A stretch of 62,620 bases of DNA, from the NCBI RefSeq assembly GCF_902706605.1, contig NZ_CACSLH010000016.1, forward strand, positions 1 to 62,620. The letters are read 5' to 3'. Shown piece after piece: positions 25,882-36,001 of this stretch (positions within the stretch are counted from its first letter, which is position 1; each line of letters begins with the position of its first letter). The notes beneath the pieces are model-generated. The model did no database searches. It saw nothing but the letters and a program-made list of their open reading frames with translations, and was not told where the DNA came from. This stretch comes from Enterococcus sp. CSURQ0835. Its GTDB lineage: Bacteria; Bacillota; Bacilli; Lactobacillales; Enterococcaceae. Position numbers and translations under genes: made by a program.

Positions 25882-26361
25882 TTACGCTAAAATAGTTTTG
25901 ATATCTGCCGCAATCTCTTCCGGCTTCGTTTTTGATGCGTAGCGTTTTACCACGTTTCCCTTTCGATCAACCAAAAACTTTGTGAAATTCCATTTGATCG
26001 CATTGTTAAGTAAACCACCTTGCGCAGTTTTTAAAAAATGATACAGTGGTGCTTCATTTTCACCGTTGACTTCGATCTTAGCAAACGTCTCAAATGTCGT
26101 GTGATATGTCAACTGACAAAACTCCGCGACTTCTTCATTTGATCCAGGTGCTTGGTGACCAAATTGATTACACGGAAAATCTAAAATCTCAAAGCCAGCT
26201 GGTTGAAATTCATCATAGAGTTTTTGTAAACCTTCATATTGTGGCGTAAAACCACAACCGGTCGCGGTGTTAACGATCAGTAAGACTTTACCTGCGTAGT
26301 CATTTAAATCCTTCAAGCTGCCATCGGTTTGTTTCACGTTGAAATCATAGATCGTATTCAT
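25882..26361 (-). CDS. Glutathione peroxidase family protein (thiol peroxidase)
   Basis: This 159-residue GPx-fold peroxidase reduces hydroperoxides. It is a Cys, not selenocysteine, enzyme: the peroxidatic Cys36 is in NTATGCGFTPQYEGL. The other tetrad residues are Gln in FPCNQFGHQ and Trp/Asn in IKWNFTKFLVD. The second Cys in DFPCNQ may act as resolving Cys with thioredoxin as donor. The gene is monocistronic. The BsaA/GpO-type name is used in Firmicutes. Confidence 0.93.
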   Translation of the reverse strand: MNTIYDFNVKQTDGSLKDLNDYAGKVLLIVNTATGCGFTPQYEGLQKLYDEFQPAGFEILDFPCNQFGHQAPGSNEEVAEFCQLTYHTTFETFAKIEVNGENEAPLYHFLKTAQGGLLNNAIKWNFTKFLVDRKGNVVKRYASKTKPEEIAADIKTILA

Positions 26362-26437
26362 CTTATCCGCTCCTTATTTTGGGTCTGCCTCATTTTATCG
26401 TGCGTATTAAAAACGTGCGAATCATCTGCTTCAAACT

Positions 26438-26485
26438 AAAAAAATTGCGGACAAGAGTCAGGTAAACTCAGGTCCGCAATTTTTT
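26438..26485 (-). terminator. Terminator after the PBP gene
   Basis: An 11-bp or longer stem (26442-26452 with 26472-26482) encloses a second small inverted repeat, and is followed by T residues on the minus strand. It overlaps the PBP stop codon. Confidence 0.88.
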
Positions 26486-28628
26486 ATTTACCATATGTTT
26501 GAGCAAAAGCGTTGATCACATCTTTGGCGATCGCTTTGTTCGTGTCATCGTGATCAACGGAAAGATTTGGCAGCATCACACTGATAGCTACTCGTGGTTT
26601 ATCATAAGGCGCATAAGTTACGAGATTACTATTGATCGTATTGACGACTTGACCATCGATTGGGACTGATGTTTCGGCTGTCCCGGTCTTAGCAGCAGGA
26701 TTGAGTTCCGCATCTTGCAGATCTGTCGCTGTTGTATACGCGTCATGACCGTGAACTGCTTGATAGAATCCTTCTTTGATGATCCCCATCTGTTCAGCAG
26801 AGATCTTGACTTGACCGAGCTTGTCGCCGCTCATTGTTTTGATCACTTTATTTTTATCAAGATTTCCATTGGCATCATTGCCATAGACTCCCTTAACTAC
26901 ATGAGGCGCGATTCGAGTTCCACCATTTGCTACCGTTGACGCGTACTGAGCTAATTGCATCGGTGTATACGTATCATACTGTCCAAAAGATAAATCGAGC
27001 AAATTACCGCCGCCAGGAGCGTATTTGTCATCACCAAAATCTTTGTTGATGTAACCAGCAAATTCATTTGGTAGATCAATCCCTGTCTTCACACCCATCC
27101 CATATTCAGCAAACGCATTTCGTAATTTGTCATACATTTCTTTTGAGCTTGCACTAGTTGGCAAACTCATCTCCGGCACGTATTGAACACCTAACATCCG
27201 CAAAACGATCTGCATCATGTAAGAGTTCGATGACCACTCTAATGCTTTAACCGTATTCATCGGGATCGTCGAATTGCGGTTGAAGATGGAACTTTTCACC
27301 GCTGTTCCTGCTAGCTTGATTGGCTGATCGATCATCGTATCATTCCCACTGATCACACCTTGTTCGTAACCCGCCGTGATCGTACCCGCTTTGACGACTG
27401 AGCCCGGTTCAAACGCACTACTGATCGTTCCTAATGTATTTTCTTGGATCTCGCGACTTCCCGGTTGGTGTGAATAGCCAGCCATCGCTAAGACTTGTCC
27501 GTTATTAGGGTCCATCGCCACGACGTAAGCTCCCGGTGAATAGATCGCTTGACCATTGTTGACGAGATTTTGATAGTGGTTGCGCAAAATATCGCCGACT
27601 TGTTTTTGAAAATCACTGTTGATAGTCAACACGAGATTATCGCCTTTTGATCCTTTTTTGATTTCTTTTTGGCCGGTGATATTCCCTTGCTGATTCAACG
27701 AGACTTGATACTCTGTTTTTTTACCTTGCAAGACACTTTCGTATTCTTTTTCTAAATAGCTGATGCCGACGCGATCATTTCGTTGGTACCCTTTTTTCAA
27801 ATACTTAGCCGCATCTTCAGCAGGCAAGCCTTGCTTTTCAGTCGAAACGGTTCCTAAAATACTTTTCAATGAGCTGTCAGCTGAATCATTGTAAGAACGT
27901 TGCCAGTCTGTTCCAGTAGAAACCCCAGGCAATTCAGCCGAACGTTCTGCAATCGTTGCTAACTCTTCATTAGTGACGCCTTTACTTTTAATGTAGACCG
28001 TATTCAATGTCGCCGCTGAATTCATTTTTTTGAAGATCGTCGCTGCTTTCATTTCTGTTTCATTGAACTGGATCTCATCTTTTGTCACGTGATGGACTAG
28101 CGCTGCATATTGCTCAGCTGACTCTAATCCTTTTTCTTTAAAGCTCAAACGTTTTTGGGCTTCTTCCAGTTGTTTTGGATCAGCTAACCAATAATCTTTT
28201 TTATCACGCGTCGTGAGATCTTCTGCCGGCACATCGATCAATTGATTCAATTGATTCGCTAACTTGTAAAGATCTTTGCCTTCCATATTGTTGCCACGGG
28301 TAAATGTGATAGCAGGATTTGCTTCATTACTGACTAACGCCGTCCCATTAGCGTCATAAATCACACCTCGTGGAGTTGAACCGGTGACTTTAATCGTAGT
28401 CGATGATTTTAGTTCTTTTCGCATCGCATCTCCATTGACCACTTGTAAATAACCAAGCCGTCCGATCAAAACCACGAATAGTCCCAATACGATATAAAAA
28501 AGGATCGTTAAACGAAATGGAAGATGACTTTTACTTTGCTGATTTGCCGCATCCGCCTTTTTTAATTTATTCAGCCAGTTTCCAAAATTATGTTTTTTTC
28601 TCATTGAATTTGTTTTCCTTCCATGCAT
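26484..28628 (-). CDS. Class B penicillin-binding protein (PBP2b/PbpA-like transpeptidase)
   Basis: This 714-residue monofunctional D,D-transpeptidase crosslinks peptidoglycan. One N-terminal membrane anchor (residues about 38-62) is followed by the PBP dimerisation domain (about 75-320) and the transpeptidase domain. The catalytic SxxK is S410-VVK, the SxN motif is S466-S-N, and the third motif is KTGT near residue 645. There are no PASTA repeats, so it fits the elongasome PBP2b/PbpA group rather than FtsI-like PBPs. The first ATG has AAAGGA upstream; a second ATG 8 codons later has AAGGA at longer spacing, so the exact start is open. Confidence 0.88.
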   Translation of the reverse strand: MHGRKTNSMRKKHNFGNWLNKLKKADAANQQSKSHLPFRLTILFYIVLGLFVVLIGRLGYLQVVNGDAMRKELKSSTTIKVTGSTPRGVIYDANGTALVSNEANPAITFTRGNNMEGKDLYKLANQLNQLIDVPAEDLTTRDKKDYWLADPKQLEEAQKRLSFKEKGLESAEQYAALVHHVTKDEIQFNETEMKAATIFKKMNSAATLNTVYIKSKGVTNEELATIAERSAELPGVSTGTDWQRSYNDSADSSLKSILGTVSTEKQGLPAEDAAKYLKKGYQRNDRVGISYLEKEYESVLQGKKTEYQVSLNQQGNITGQKEIKKGSKGDNLVLTINSDFQKQVGDILRNHYQNLVNNGQAIYSPGAYVVAMDPNNGQVLAMAGYSHQPGSREIQENTLGTISSAFEPGSVVKAGTITAGYEQGVISGNDTMIDQPIKLAGTAVKSSIFNRNSTIPMNTVKALEWSSNSYMMQIVLRMLGVQYVPEMSLPTSASSKEMYDKLRNAFAEYGMGVKTGIDLPNEFAGYINKDFGDDKYAPGGGNLLDLSFGQYDTYTPMQLAQYASTVANGGTRIAPHVVKGVYGNDANGNLDKNKVIKTMSGDKLGQVKISAEQMGIIKEGFYQAVHGHDAYTTATDLQDAELNPAAKTGTAETSVPIDGQVVNTINSNLVTYAPYDKPRVAISVMLPNLSVDHDDTNKAIAKDVINAFAQTYGK

Positions 28629-28945
28629 GCAATTGTCCTTTTTCTATTGTAGCGGAAAAACGGTGATTAAAAAAGTCCTAGTCAAAAACTTCGTAACCAG
28701 TTAAAAAGATTTTAACGTTTTCTGTTTCACGCCCACGATAAAAAAATTTTTCGTATTGATAAAAATACGCAATTCAACGAGATTATAATTCAACTTGCGT
28801 GTGAAACATTTTTTTCTGACCAATTTTGTGGATAACTCGACGTAAATCTTCGCATTCAAGAAGCCTCATGTTTTTGTTTTAAGTCGCTTTAAAAATGACC
28901 ATAAAAAAACCAGCGATCAATTAAGATCGCCGGTCAGTTAAACTA
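28629..28945. other. AT-rich intergenic region between thrS and the PBP gene
   Basis: The stretch has no gene. It holds the thrS terminator at 28903-28934. A TATAAT reading toward the PBP gene lies at 28782-28787 with a poor -35. Two arms TGTTTCAC (28725-28732) and GTGAAACA (28801-28808) form a distant inverted repeat enclosing a small hairpin, CGTATT/AATACG, near 28752-28769. Confidence 0.45.
28903..28934 (-). terminator. Terminator after thrS
   Basis: A 10-bp stem (28909-28918 with 28925-28934) has one weak pair and is followed by seven T residues on the minus strand. Confidence 0.88.
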
Positions 28946-30892
28946 TTAGTCGCGGTTACGACTCATATTTTCGATATCGTCTTTGATCGCATCCACAAAA
29001 ATATTCAATTCTTGGGCTTCTTGTTCTTCACTACCGTAACGGCGAACGTTGACGCTAGCATTTTCGACTTCTTTATCCCCGACAACTAACATGTACGGAA
29101 TTTTTTGCGTTTGGGCTTGGCGCATCTTGTAGCCGACTTTTTCATTGCGATCGTCTACTTCAACTCGTACACCTTCACGCATTAAACGGTCTTTGACTTC
29201 ATACGCGTAGTCACCGTGATGTTCCGGTGAAACCGGGATGATCATCACTTGTTCAGGAGCTAACCAAGTTGGGAATGCGCCTTTGTATTGTTCGATCAAA
29301 TAAGCGGTGAATCGTTCCATCGTTGACACGACACTGCGGTGAACGACAACTGGGCGATGTTCTTTTCCATCTTCGCCGATGTAAGCTAATTCAAAACGCT
29401 CTGGTAATAAGAAATCAAATTGGATCGTTGAAAGTGTTTCTTCAGTCCCCAGTGCTGTTTGAACTTGCACATCAAGTTTTGGACCGTAAAATGCGGCTTC
29501 ACCATCAGCTTCAAAATAATCAAAGCCAGATTCATCCATAACTTCTTTTAATAGTCGTTGTGAGTTTTCCCACATCTCGTCATCATCAAAATATTTTTCT
29601 GTGTTTTCTGGATCACGATAACTCAAACGGAAACGATAATCTTCAAAACCAAAGTCTTTGTACACTTCTAAGATCAAGTCGAGTGTCCGACGGAATTCTT
29701 CTTTGATTTGATCCGGACGAACGAAGATATGGGCATCGTTCATCGTCATTTCCCGTACTCGTTGTAAGCCAGATAACGCACCCGATTTTTCGTAGCGGTG
29801 ATCCATCCCAAGTTCTGCGATTCGAATTGGGAGTTCGCGATAAGAATGGATATGATTTTTATAGATCATCATGTGGTGTGGGCAATTCATCGGACGTAAG
29901 ACTAATGATTCTTCACCTTCACCCATATCCATCGTTGGGAACATATCGTCTTTATAATGATCCCAGTGACCAGAAGTTTTATATAAACCAGTATCAGCTA
30001 AGACTGGTGTGTACACATGCTCATAGCCCATTGAGATTTCTTTGTCGACGATGTAACGTTCAATCACGCGACGAATCGTAGCGCCTTTTGGTAACCAGAA
30101 TGGTAAACCAGAGCCAACTTCTGGTGAGATCATAAAGAGATCAAGTTCTTTACCCAATTTACGATGATCCCGTTCTTTCGCTTCTTCTTTCATTTTTAAG
30201 AAGTGCTCAAGGTCGGCTTTTTTGAAAAAGGCTGTCCCATAGACCCGCTGCATCATCTTATTATCTGAATTTCCGCGCCAGTACGCACCGGCAACTGATA
30301 ATAATTTGAACTCTTTGATCCGACCAGTTGAAGGCACGTGTGGTCCCCGGCAAAGGTCAGTGAACTCGCCTTGCGTGTAAGCGGTGATGACTTCATCTTC
30401 TGGCAGATCAGAAATCAATTCGACTTTATAAGGATCATAGCTGAAGAAATCGAGTGCTTCTTTGCGGCTCATGACTTTGCGTTCGATCGGTAAGTTTTCT
30501 TTGACGATCTCTTTCATTTTTTGTTCGATCTTTGGTAGATCTTCTTCTGAGATCGGATGTTCCCCATTATCAGTATCATAATAAAAACCATCGTCAATTG
30601 CTGGACCGACCCCAAAGTGGATATTAGGATACAGGCGACGCATCGCTTGGGCCATCAAATGCGCAGTTGAGTGACGCATCAAGTGAAGTGCTTCAGGATC
30701 ATCTGGTGTCACCAAACGTACTTCGGCATCTTCTGTGATCGGCCGATTCAAATCTTCTAACGTACCATTGACGACGATCGCCAGAGCTTTTTTAGCTAAT
30801 GATTTTGAAATGCCTTCAGCGATTTCTAAACCAGTCACACCATCGTGCAGTTCATCTACTGAACCGTCAGGAAATGAAATTTTTACTGTCAT
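28946..30892 (-). CDS. thrS: Threonyl-tRNA synthetase
   Basis: This enzyme charges tRNA-Thr. The 648-residue protein has the N-terminal TGS domain (1-62), the editing domain with [16 protein letters not shown] and its metal-like HxxxH site, the class II catalytic core with zinc-binding Cys in [13 protein letters not shown], motif 2 around MTMNDAHIF, motif 3 in [14 protein letters not shown], and the anticodon-binding domain from about 545. GGAGG precedes the ATG. A Thr-specific T-box controls it. Confidence 0.98.
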   Translation of the reverse strand: MTVKISFPDGSVDELHDGVTGLEIAEGISKSLAKKALAIVVNGTLEDLNRPITEDAEVRLVTPDDPEALHLMRHSTAHLMAQAMRRLYPNIHFGVGPAIDDGFYYDTDNGEHPISEEDLPKIEQKMKEIVKENLPIERKVMSRKEALDFFSYDPYKVELISDLPEDEVITAYTQGEFTDLCRGPHVPSTGRIKEFKLLSVAGAYWRGNSDNKMMQRVYGTAFFKKADLEHFLKMKEEAKERDHRKLGKELDLFMISPEVGSGLPFWLPKGATIRRVIERYIVDKEISMGYEHVYTPVLADTGLYKTSGHWDHYKDDMFPTMDMGEGEESLVLRPMNCPHHMMIYKNHIHSYRELPIRIAELGMDHRYEKSGALSGLQRVREMTMNDAHIFVRPDQIKEEFRRTLDLILEVYKDFGFEDYRFRLSYRDPENTEKYFDDDEMWENSQRLLKEVMDESGFDYFEADGEAAFYGPKLDVQVQTALGTEETLSTIQFDFLLPERFELAYIGEDGKEHRPVVVHRSVVSTMERFTAYLIEQYKGAFPTWLAPEQVMIIPVSPEHHGDYAYEVKDRLMREGVRVEVDDRNEKVGYKMRQAQTQKIPYMLVVGDKEVENASVNVRRYGSEEQEAQELNIFVDAIKDDIENMSRNRD

Positions 30893-30967
30893 GAATTGAT
30901 CCTCCTAAAATTTTATCAATCGATTGAAGTAAGCCTGCCTGAACTCAAAGCTAAGAGACACCGCGCC

Positions 30968-31201
30968 AATAAAAAAAGTCCTAGTACCGCTATGGTACTA
31001 GGACGAATAAACGTGGTTCCACCTAATCTTCGAGCTTTCGCTCCTTTAGCGGCAAGTAACGTAGCCGAGACGCTTTCGGTTTGGCCAAAAGTTTGAAAAA
31101 GTGGTCATCCCTTACGCCACGCTGGAAAAGTTTCAGCCAAGCTTTTCCTCTCTAACAAACGGGCTGTGAAGTTCAGGTGTCTTTTTCTTCAATCAATTAT
31201 T
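30968..31201 (-). promoter_or_regulatory. Threonine T-box riboswitch leader
   Basis: The T-box AGGTGGAACCACG lies at 31012-31024, followed by the terminator stem (30978-31005) and seven T residues. Stem I is closed by GAAAAAG (31181-31187) and CTTTTTC (31095-31101). Just before that 3' arm lies ACC (31103-31105) followed by A, the expected position of a Thr specifier codon. The distal AGAGAGG and GGCTG motifs of Stem I are present. Uncharged tRNA-Thr would stabilise the antiterminator and allow thrS transcription. Confidence 0.93.
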
Positions 31202-31207
31202 GTGTTC

Positions 31208-31237
31208 ATTATAAACGGGGAGCTTCCTAAAAAGCAA
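31208..31237 (-). promoter_or_regulatory. Promoter of the thrS T-box transcript
   Basis: The minus strand has -35 TTGCTT, an 18-base spacer and a consensus -10 TATAAT, with the expected start of transcription near 31201. Confidence 0.75.
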
Positions 31238-31254
31238 GTATAAAAATCGTTTTT

Positions 31255-31437
31255 TTAAACCCACTTTTTACCGGCTGCATATTCTTGCTCGCCTTTTTTC
31301 AATTCTTTGACGAACACATGCACGTGTTCAGCTGGTGCCCCAGTATTTTTAGTGACTGCATCGGTGATGTCTTCCATCATTTGATTGATTTGTTCTTTCG
31401 AGCGTCCTTCGATCAATTCAACATGTACAAATGGCAT
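31255..31437 (-). CDS. 4-oxalocrotonate tautomerase family protein
   Basis: This 60-residue tautomerase starts [16 protein letters not shown]; after Met removal Pro1 is the general base. Arg in the GRSKEQ segment is also conserved. The start at 31437 follows AAGGAGG; an in-frame start 9 codons earlier would hide the catalytic proline. Related proteins (YwhB/DmpI-like) are widespread with unclear physiological substrates. The gene stands alone between helD and thrS. Confidence 0.9.
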   Translation of the reverse strand: MPFVHVELIEGRSKEQINQMMEDITDAVTKNTGAPAEHVHVFVKELKKGEQEYAAGKKWV

Positions 31438-31606
31438 TTGCTCTTCCTCCTTAAGTTTTTTCAATTATTCGGCTTCATTATACGCTAAATGAAGTCACTC
31501 GTCCAAAGGGAACGGTTTCACTTCTTTAGCTTTTTTGTCAAGCGATTAAGAAAAGATTACACTCAGGCCAAGTAGATGTATTCCTTTTACTTTACCGCCC
31601 TTTTCA

Positions 31607-31615
31607 TGCTATAAT
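31607..31615 (+). promoter_or_regulatory. Extended -10 promoter of helD
   Basis: TGCTATAAT lies 31 bases before the helD ATG. The -35 region is poor, fitting an extended -10 promoter. Confidence 0.6.
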
Positions 31616-31645
31616 ATTTAGCCGTTAGCGTTAGGAGGATGCCTG

Positions 31646-33925
31646 ATGAATGCCAGAGAAAAAGAACAAGTACATGTCACCGAAACGGTCGCGTTGATCG
31701 ATCGTGAAGCGACTTTTTTAAAACAGCAAAAGCAAAAAAATCAAGCCCAGTTTGAAGAAAATTTACTCGAGACGACAAATCAAGAGATTCGGACAGGTTC
31801 CAATGAAGCGATGTTTGAATCAGCTGCGGACTATCGCCAGCACGAACAAGAATTGATGATCCGTTATCAAACATTAGCTTCTCAAGAAAAGCGCCAAAAA
31901 GTCTTACGTTTGATGAAAGATAATCCTTACTTTGCTCGGATCGATTTCAAAGAAGAAAATGAAACCGAAACGTTATATCTAGGGATCGCTTCACTGCGTG
32001 ACAAAGACGAAGAAACGATCGTCATCGACTGGCGCGCACCAATCGCTAATTTATATTATGAAGGCGAACTCGGTCCGACCCACTATGAATCTCAAGGTGA
32101 GGAATTGCCTGTCGAACTTTTATTAAAACGCCAATTCAAGATCCGTGATGGCAAAATTTTATCGATGGTAGATACTTCAGAAGCCATTAATGATGATTTT
32201 TTATTAGAGATCTTAGACGAATCCTCTTCGAATCACATGAAAAATATCGTCTCAACGATCCAAAAAGCCCAAAACGAGATTATCCGCGATACCCACTCAA
32301 AAGTGCTCGTTGTAGAAGGCATCGCTGGAAGCGGAAAAACATCTGCGTTGTTGCAACGAGTCGCATTTTTACTTTACCGCAATCGTAAATGGCTGGACAA
32401 TGAGCAAGTCCTTTTGTTTTCGCCAAACCATATTTTTTCTGATTATATCTCAACGGTTTTACCTTCATTAGGTGAAAGTGGAATCCCTACTGAGACCTTC
32501 AAAAGTTTCTTGAACCAGCTGTTGCCTCATTATCAGATCCATACCGAAGCCGGTCACGAAGAAGTGTTCTTATCCGGTCAAGATGATCGTGTCTTGCGCT
32601 TAAAAAGCAGTTTGGCATTAGTGGATCACTTGACACACTACACGCGTTCCATCACTGAATTTGGACCGCTGTTTCGGGATTTGAAATTAGGCGAGCAAGC
32701 GATTCTTACAAAAGAACAGATTCGCGCTTATTACCATCAAATGAATCCAGAACTTCCGATGTACCAACGCATTCGACTGTTACAAACAAAGCTGTTGAAA
32801 AAATTAGGCGGTATCCAAAAAGATGAGATGAAAAAACAATGGGCCAAAGACGCCGCGGAAGAATTATTGCAAGCAACTTACGTGGACAACCCCAATCTGG
32901 ATGACACAGAAAAAGGCGAACGAAAATTACGCCGGCAGTTGACTGAAAAAGTCGTCCGCCAAAAATTACGGCCGATCAAACGTCGGATCATGCGTTTTAA
33001 TTTTATCAATTACGCTAAACAGTACGTGCACTTTTTACAAAATATCCCAGCTGCTATTTTAGCCGCCTATCAATTAAGTCCCACTGACTGGCAGCAAGCG
33101 ATCACACAAGTCAAACATGATCTCAAAAAACGTGATCTCAGTTTAGAAGATGCCACACTACTATTTCTCTTGATGAAGGCGATCTATCCACTGGATGTCA
33201 AACAAAAAGCGCGGTTCATCTTTATTGATGAGATGCAAGACTTTGCTCCTGCGCAAGTCGCACTCTTAAAAAAATTATACCCGAAAGCGACTTACACCTT
33301 CTGTGGCGATCTTAATCAAAAAGTTTTCGGCAATGAAAGTATGGAAACAGCTTTTGATGCGATCTTTGCCGAACAAGAGATCCGACACTTTGAGCTGACC
33401 ACTAGCTACCGTTCCACTGAAGAGATCACTAACTTTGCCAATCAATTTTTGACGCAAGAAGAACGCGTGAAATTGACTGCTCGCAAGGGAGATGTCCCCA
33501 CGATTTATTATGCTGCGGAAAGTTCAAAAATGATCGAAGGCATTGAAAAAGTTTTACAGCAAAGTGCGGAAGTTGCGAAATATTGGCGCACTGCGATCAT
33601 TTGTAAAACAGTGGACGAAGCACAAAACTTGTATGATGCCTTAGCAACACAGCAACAAAAACACGTCCAATTGCTCGTCAATGAAGAAGATTTCATGAAA
33701 AAAAATCTGATCATCATCCCCGCCTTTTTAGCCAAAGGATTAGAATTTGATCGAGTCTTCGCTTGGAATGTCTCACCACAAAACTATCACACCGAACAAG
33801 ACAAACTGATCTTGTACACGGTCTGCACACGGGCGATGCACGAATTAAATCTTTTAACGATCGAACAACAAAGCCCACTCTTAGAAACGATCCCTGAAGA
33901 TGAGTATCAACGGGAAAATTTTTAA
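31646..33925 (+). CDS. helD: RNA polymerase recycling motor ATPase HelD
   Basis: This 759-residue UvrD/Rep-like superfamily 1 ATPase of the HelD type removes RNA polymerase from DNA and recycles it. The N-terminal coiled-coil arm (about 1-75), which enters the secondary channel of RNA polymerase, precedes the ATPase core with Walker A EGIAGSGKTSALLQ (about residue 225), Walker B FIFIDEMQDFAPAQ and motif VCTRAMHEL near the end. AGGAGG precedes the ATG. The gene is monocistronic with an extended -10 promoter and a good terminator. Confidence 0.92.
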   Translation: MNAREKEQVHVTETVALIDREATFLKQQKQKNQAQFEENLLETTNQEIRTGSNEAMFESAADYRQHEQELMIRYQTLASQEKRQKVLRLMKDNPYFARIDFKEENETETLYLGIASLRDKDEETIVIDWRAPIANLYYEGELGPTHYESQGEELPVELLLKRQFKIRDGKILSMVDTSEAINDDFLLEILDESSSNHMKNIVSTIQKAQNEIIRDTHSKVLVVEGIAGSGKTSALLQRVAFLLYRNRKWLDNEQVLLFSPNHIFSDYISTVLPSLGESGIPTETFKSFLNQLLPHYQIHTEAGHEEVFLSGQDDRVLRLKSSLALVDHLTHYTRSITEFGPLFRDLKLGEQAILTKEQIRAYYHQMNPELPMYQRIRLLQTKLLKKLGGIQKDEMKKQWAKDAAEELLQATYVDNPNLDDTEKGERKLRRQLTEKVVRQKLRPIKRRIMRFNFINYAKQYVHFLQNIPAAILAAYQLSPTDWQQAITQVKHDLKKRDLSLEDATLLFLLMKAIYPLDVKQKARFIFIDEMQDFAPAQVALLKKLYPKATYTFCGDLNQKVFGNESMETAFDAIFAEQEIRHFELTTSYRSTEEITNFANQFLTQEERVKLTARKGDVPTIYYAAESSKMIEGIEKVLQQSAEVAKYWRTAIICKTVDEAQNLYDALATQQQKHVQLLVNEEDFMKKNLIIIPAFLAKGLEFDRVFAWNVSPQNYHTEQDKLILYTVCTRAMHELNLLTIEQQSPLLETIPEDEYQRENF

Positions 33926-33935
33926 TCTGTTAAAT

Positions 33936-33970
33936 CTCAGCTGCTTAAATTATGACAGCTGAGGTTTTTT
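33936..33970 (+). terminator. Terminator after helD
   Basis: A perfect 8-bp stem (33936-33943 with 33956-33963) is followed by six T residues. Confidence 0.9.
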
Positions 33971-33977
33971 GCTGTAC

Positions 33978-34002
33978 AAAAAAAGCCGTCACAAGGACAG
34001 CT
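33978..34002 (-). terminator. Terminator after yebC
   Basis: A 7-bp stem with one G-U pair (33984-33990 with 33996-34002) is followed by seven T residues on the minus strand. Confidence 0.8.
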
Positions 34003-34716
34003 TTATTCTTCAACGTTATGGAACACTTGTTGCACATCTTCTAAGTCTTCCAGTACATCGATCATTTTTTCAAATTTTTCTAAATCATCACCGGTCAATG
34101 TCACTTCATTTTGGGGGATCATTTGCATTTCAGCCATCGTAAACTCTGTGATGCCTTTTGCTTTTAACGCATCTTGAAGTGCATTAAAGTCACTCGGTTC
34201 GCCGTAAACGACAACTTGTCCATCTTCTTCTACAACGTCACGAACATCAAGGTCTTGCTCCATCAAATATTCTAAAATATCATCGGCATCTTCCCCCGCA
34301 AAACTAAAGAGCGCCGTGTTATCGAACATATAGGCTACCGCACCAGAGACCCCCATGTTCCCGCCATTTTTTCCAAAAGCAGCTCGAACGTCAGAAGCCG
34401 TCCGATTGACATTGTTGGTCAACGCGTCCACGATCACCATGGAACCGTTTGGACCAAAGCCTTCATAACGTAATTCTTGGTACTGTTCATCGCCAGCTCC
34501 TTTGGCTTTATCAATGGCGCGATCGATGATGTGTTTGGGAACGTTATACGTCTTCGCTCGTTCGATCACGAAGCGTAATTTTTGATTCGCATGCGGATCA
34601 GGTTCACCTGATTTCGCAGCAGCATAGATTTCAATACCGAACTTCGCATAGATCCGACTGTTTGCTCCGTCTTTTGCAGTTTTCTTTGCTACGATATTAG
34701 CCCATTTACGGCCCAT
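34003..34716 (-). CDS. yebC: YebC/PmpR family protein
   Basis: This 237-residue YebC-type protein is of normal length. It starts [21 protein letters not shown] in parts and contains [18 protein letters not shown] and [17 protein letters not shown]. The family was described as transcription regulators; recent work links YebC proteins to translation of difficult sequences such as proline runs. The gene follows tmcAL at the end of the yqe cluster, with its own upstream gap of 71 bases. Confidence 0.95.
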   Translation of the reverse strand: MGRKWANIVAKKTAKDGANSRIYAKFGIEIYAAAKSGEPDPHANQKLRFVIERAKTYNVPKHIIDRAIDKAKGAGDEQYQELRYEGFGPNGSMVIVDALTNNVNRTASDVRAAFGKNGGNMGVSGAVAYMFDNTALFSFAGEDADDILEYLMEQDLDVRDVVEEDGQVVVYGEPSDFNALQDALKAKGITEFTMAEMQMIPQNEVTLTGDDLEKFEKMIDVLEDLEDVQQVFHNVEE

Positions 34717-34787
34717 AGTCTCACTTCACTTTCTAAAATTAATCCTTTTTCATTATACCTACCGGGTCGGTCTTTGCCTAGCTTTTT

Positions 34788-35927
34788 TTAAAATCGTAAA
34801 GGTGTCCGACCAAAGTTTTGCTCAACGCCAGTCACTAGCTGATAAACTTGATCGGCGCGAGTCGTCAAAAAGTGTTGCTGACTTTCTGCTTGTCCCATTT
34901 TAGCCGCTAGCGGTAGCGTAAAATTTTTGCGTTCTTGTTTCAAAAATCGCTGTCCCGCTTTGGTAAAACCTAACACATGTAACAGCGTCTGTTCTTGCTC
35001 GCGTTTGATCTCGTCTGCTGAAATTTGCAGCAACGTATAAAGTGCTAAGCGTTGCAATCGCGGCTTAGTGTAACGCTTTGTTTTGACTTGTTGAAGCCAA
35101 GCCGAAAAAGTTTCAGCACTCGTCGCTTGTTTGAGTCGATGTTCAATGCCTTCTTTCATTTGGTAGAGCTGGGGCAATCGTGCTAGGGAATCGACTGTCA
35201 ATTGATATTGGAGATACGGCCAAAAATCCGTCCAGTCGATTCCGTGCTGTAATAATTCAACAGTTTGCTGTGGTACAAAGGTCTGCCAAGTTTCGCCAGC
35301 AAAAAAAGCTGTTCTGATCCCCGTAGCACTAGCAAACTTTTGGGGTTGGAGCAGCGTCTCATGGTACCCGCTATCTTTTCGTTTCACGGGGAAAAGTTCC
35401 ATTGGTCGCAGATAGTCGGCATTTTCTTTAGCATAGCTCAAGCCTAAAATATGATTCGGGGGAAATTGCTCACTTTGCGGATACAATTCACGGATCACCG
35501 CCGCCATTTTTTCTGGGTAACTGAGTCCAGTTGGCAACATCTGAAACTTTTGATCGATCAATGCTTGATTCGTTTTAAAAAAATTACCGTAGTCTTGATA
35601 ATCAAATGTTGTCTCATCATCCGTTCCAAAACACAAAGCATCACACTGCAAAGCTTGCAGCAGTCTGACTCCACCTTTTGCAAAATAATCGGCTGATTGG
35701 ACTGCCCAAGCAAATGGCAACTCTACCACTAGATCGACACCATTTTGCAACGCGACTTCTGCACGCTGCCATTTGTCCATGATCGCCGGCTCGCCTCGCT
35801 GTAAAAAGTTACCACTCATCACGGCGATCACTACCTCAGCGCCACTTACTTTGCGCGCTTTTTGTGCATGATAGGCATGACCATTATGAAACGGATTATA
35901 CTCAACGATGATTCCACAACTGCGCAT
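34788..35927 (-). CDS. tmcAL: tRNA(Met) cytidine acetate ligase TmcAL
   Basis: TmcAL (YlbM) acetylates C34 of elongator tRNA-Met using acetate and ATP. The 379-residue protein has the nucleotidyltransferase motif VEYNPFHNGHAYH (HxGH-like) at residues 8-20, VAVMSGNF-type segment VIAVMSGNFLQRGEPAIMDKW in parts, and VELPFAWAVQSADYFAKGG in parts. It follows yqeM in a cluster of tRNA and ribosome factors. Confidence 0.93.
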   Translation of the reverse strand: MRSCGIIVEYNPFHNGHAYHAQKARKVSGAEVVIAVMSGNFLQRGEPAIMDKWQRAEVALQNGVDLVVELPFAWAVQSADYFAKGGVRLLQALQCDALCFGTDDETTFDYQDYGNFFKTNQALIDQKFQMLPTGLSYPEKMAAVIRELYPQSEQFPPNHILGLSYAKENADYLRPMELFPVKRKDSGYHETLLQPQKFASATGIRTAFFAGETWQTFVPQQTVELLQHGIDWTDFWPYLQYQLTVDSLARLPQLYQMKEGIEHRLKQATSAETFSAWLQQVKTKRYTKPRLQRLALYTLLQISADEIKREQEQTLLHVLGFTKAGQRFLKQERKNFTLPLAAKMGQAESQQHFLTTRADQVYQLVTGVEQNFGRTPLRF

Positions 35928-35957
35928 CGTATTTCCTCCTGACCTTTAACGTTCTTC

Positions 35958-35997
35958 GAAAAAAACAGAGACCTACCTTTTGGCAAGTCCCCGCTGT
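35958..35997 (-). terminator. Terminator after yqeM
   Basis: A long stem with several G-U pairs (35965-35977 with 35982-35997) is followed by seven T residues on the minus strand. Confidence 0.75.
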
Positions 35998-36001
35998 TCG
36001 T

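Noticed and set aside
28700-28735. AACGTTTTC near the PBP upstream region as a catabolite-response element
   Set aside because: The match to the cre consensus fails at key positions (no TG at the 5' end, no CA at the 3' end).
28827-28835. TGTGGATAA, a perfect DnaA-box sequence
   Set aside because: It is a single copy; about one such 9-mer in two windows of this size is expected by chance, and no dnaA/dnaN genes or box cluster are nearby.
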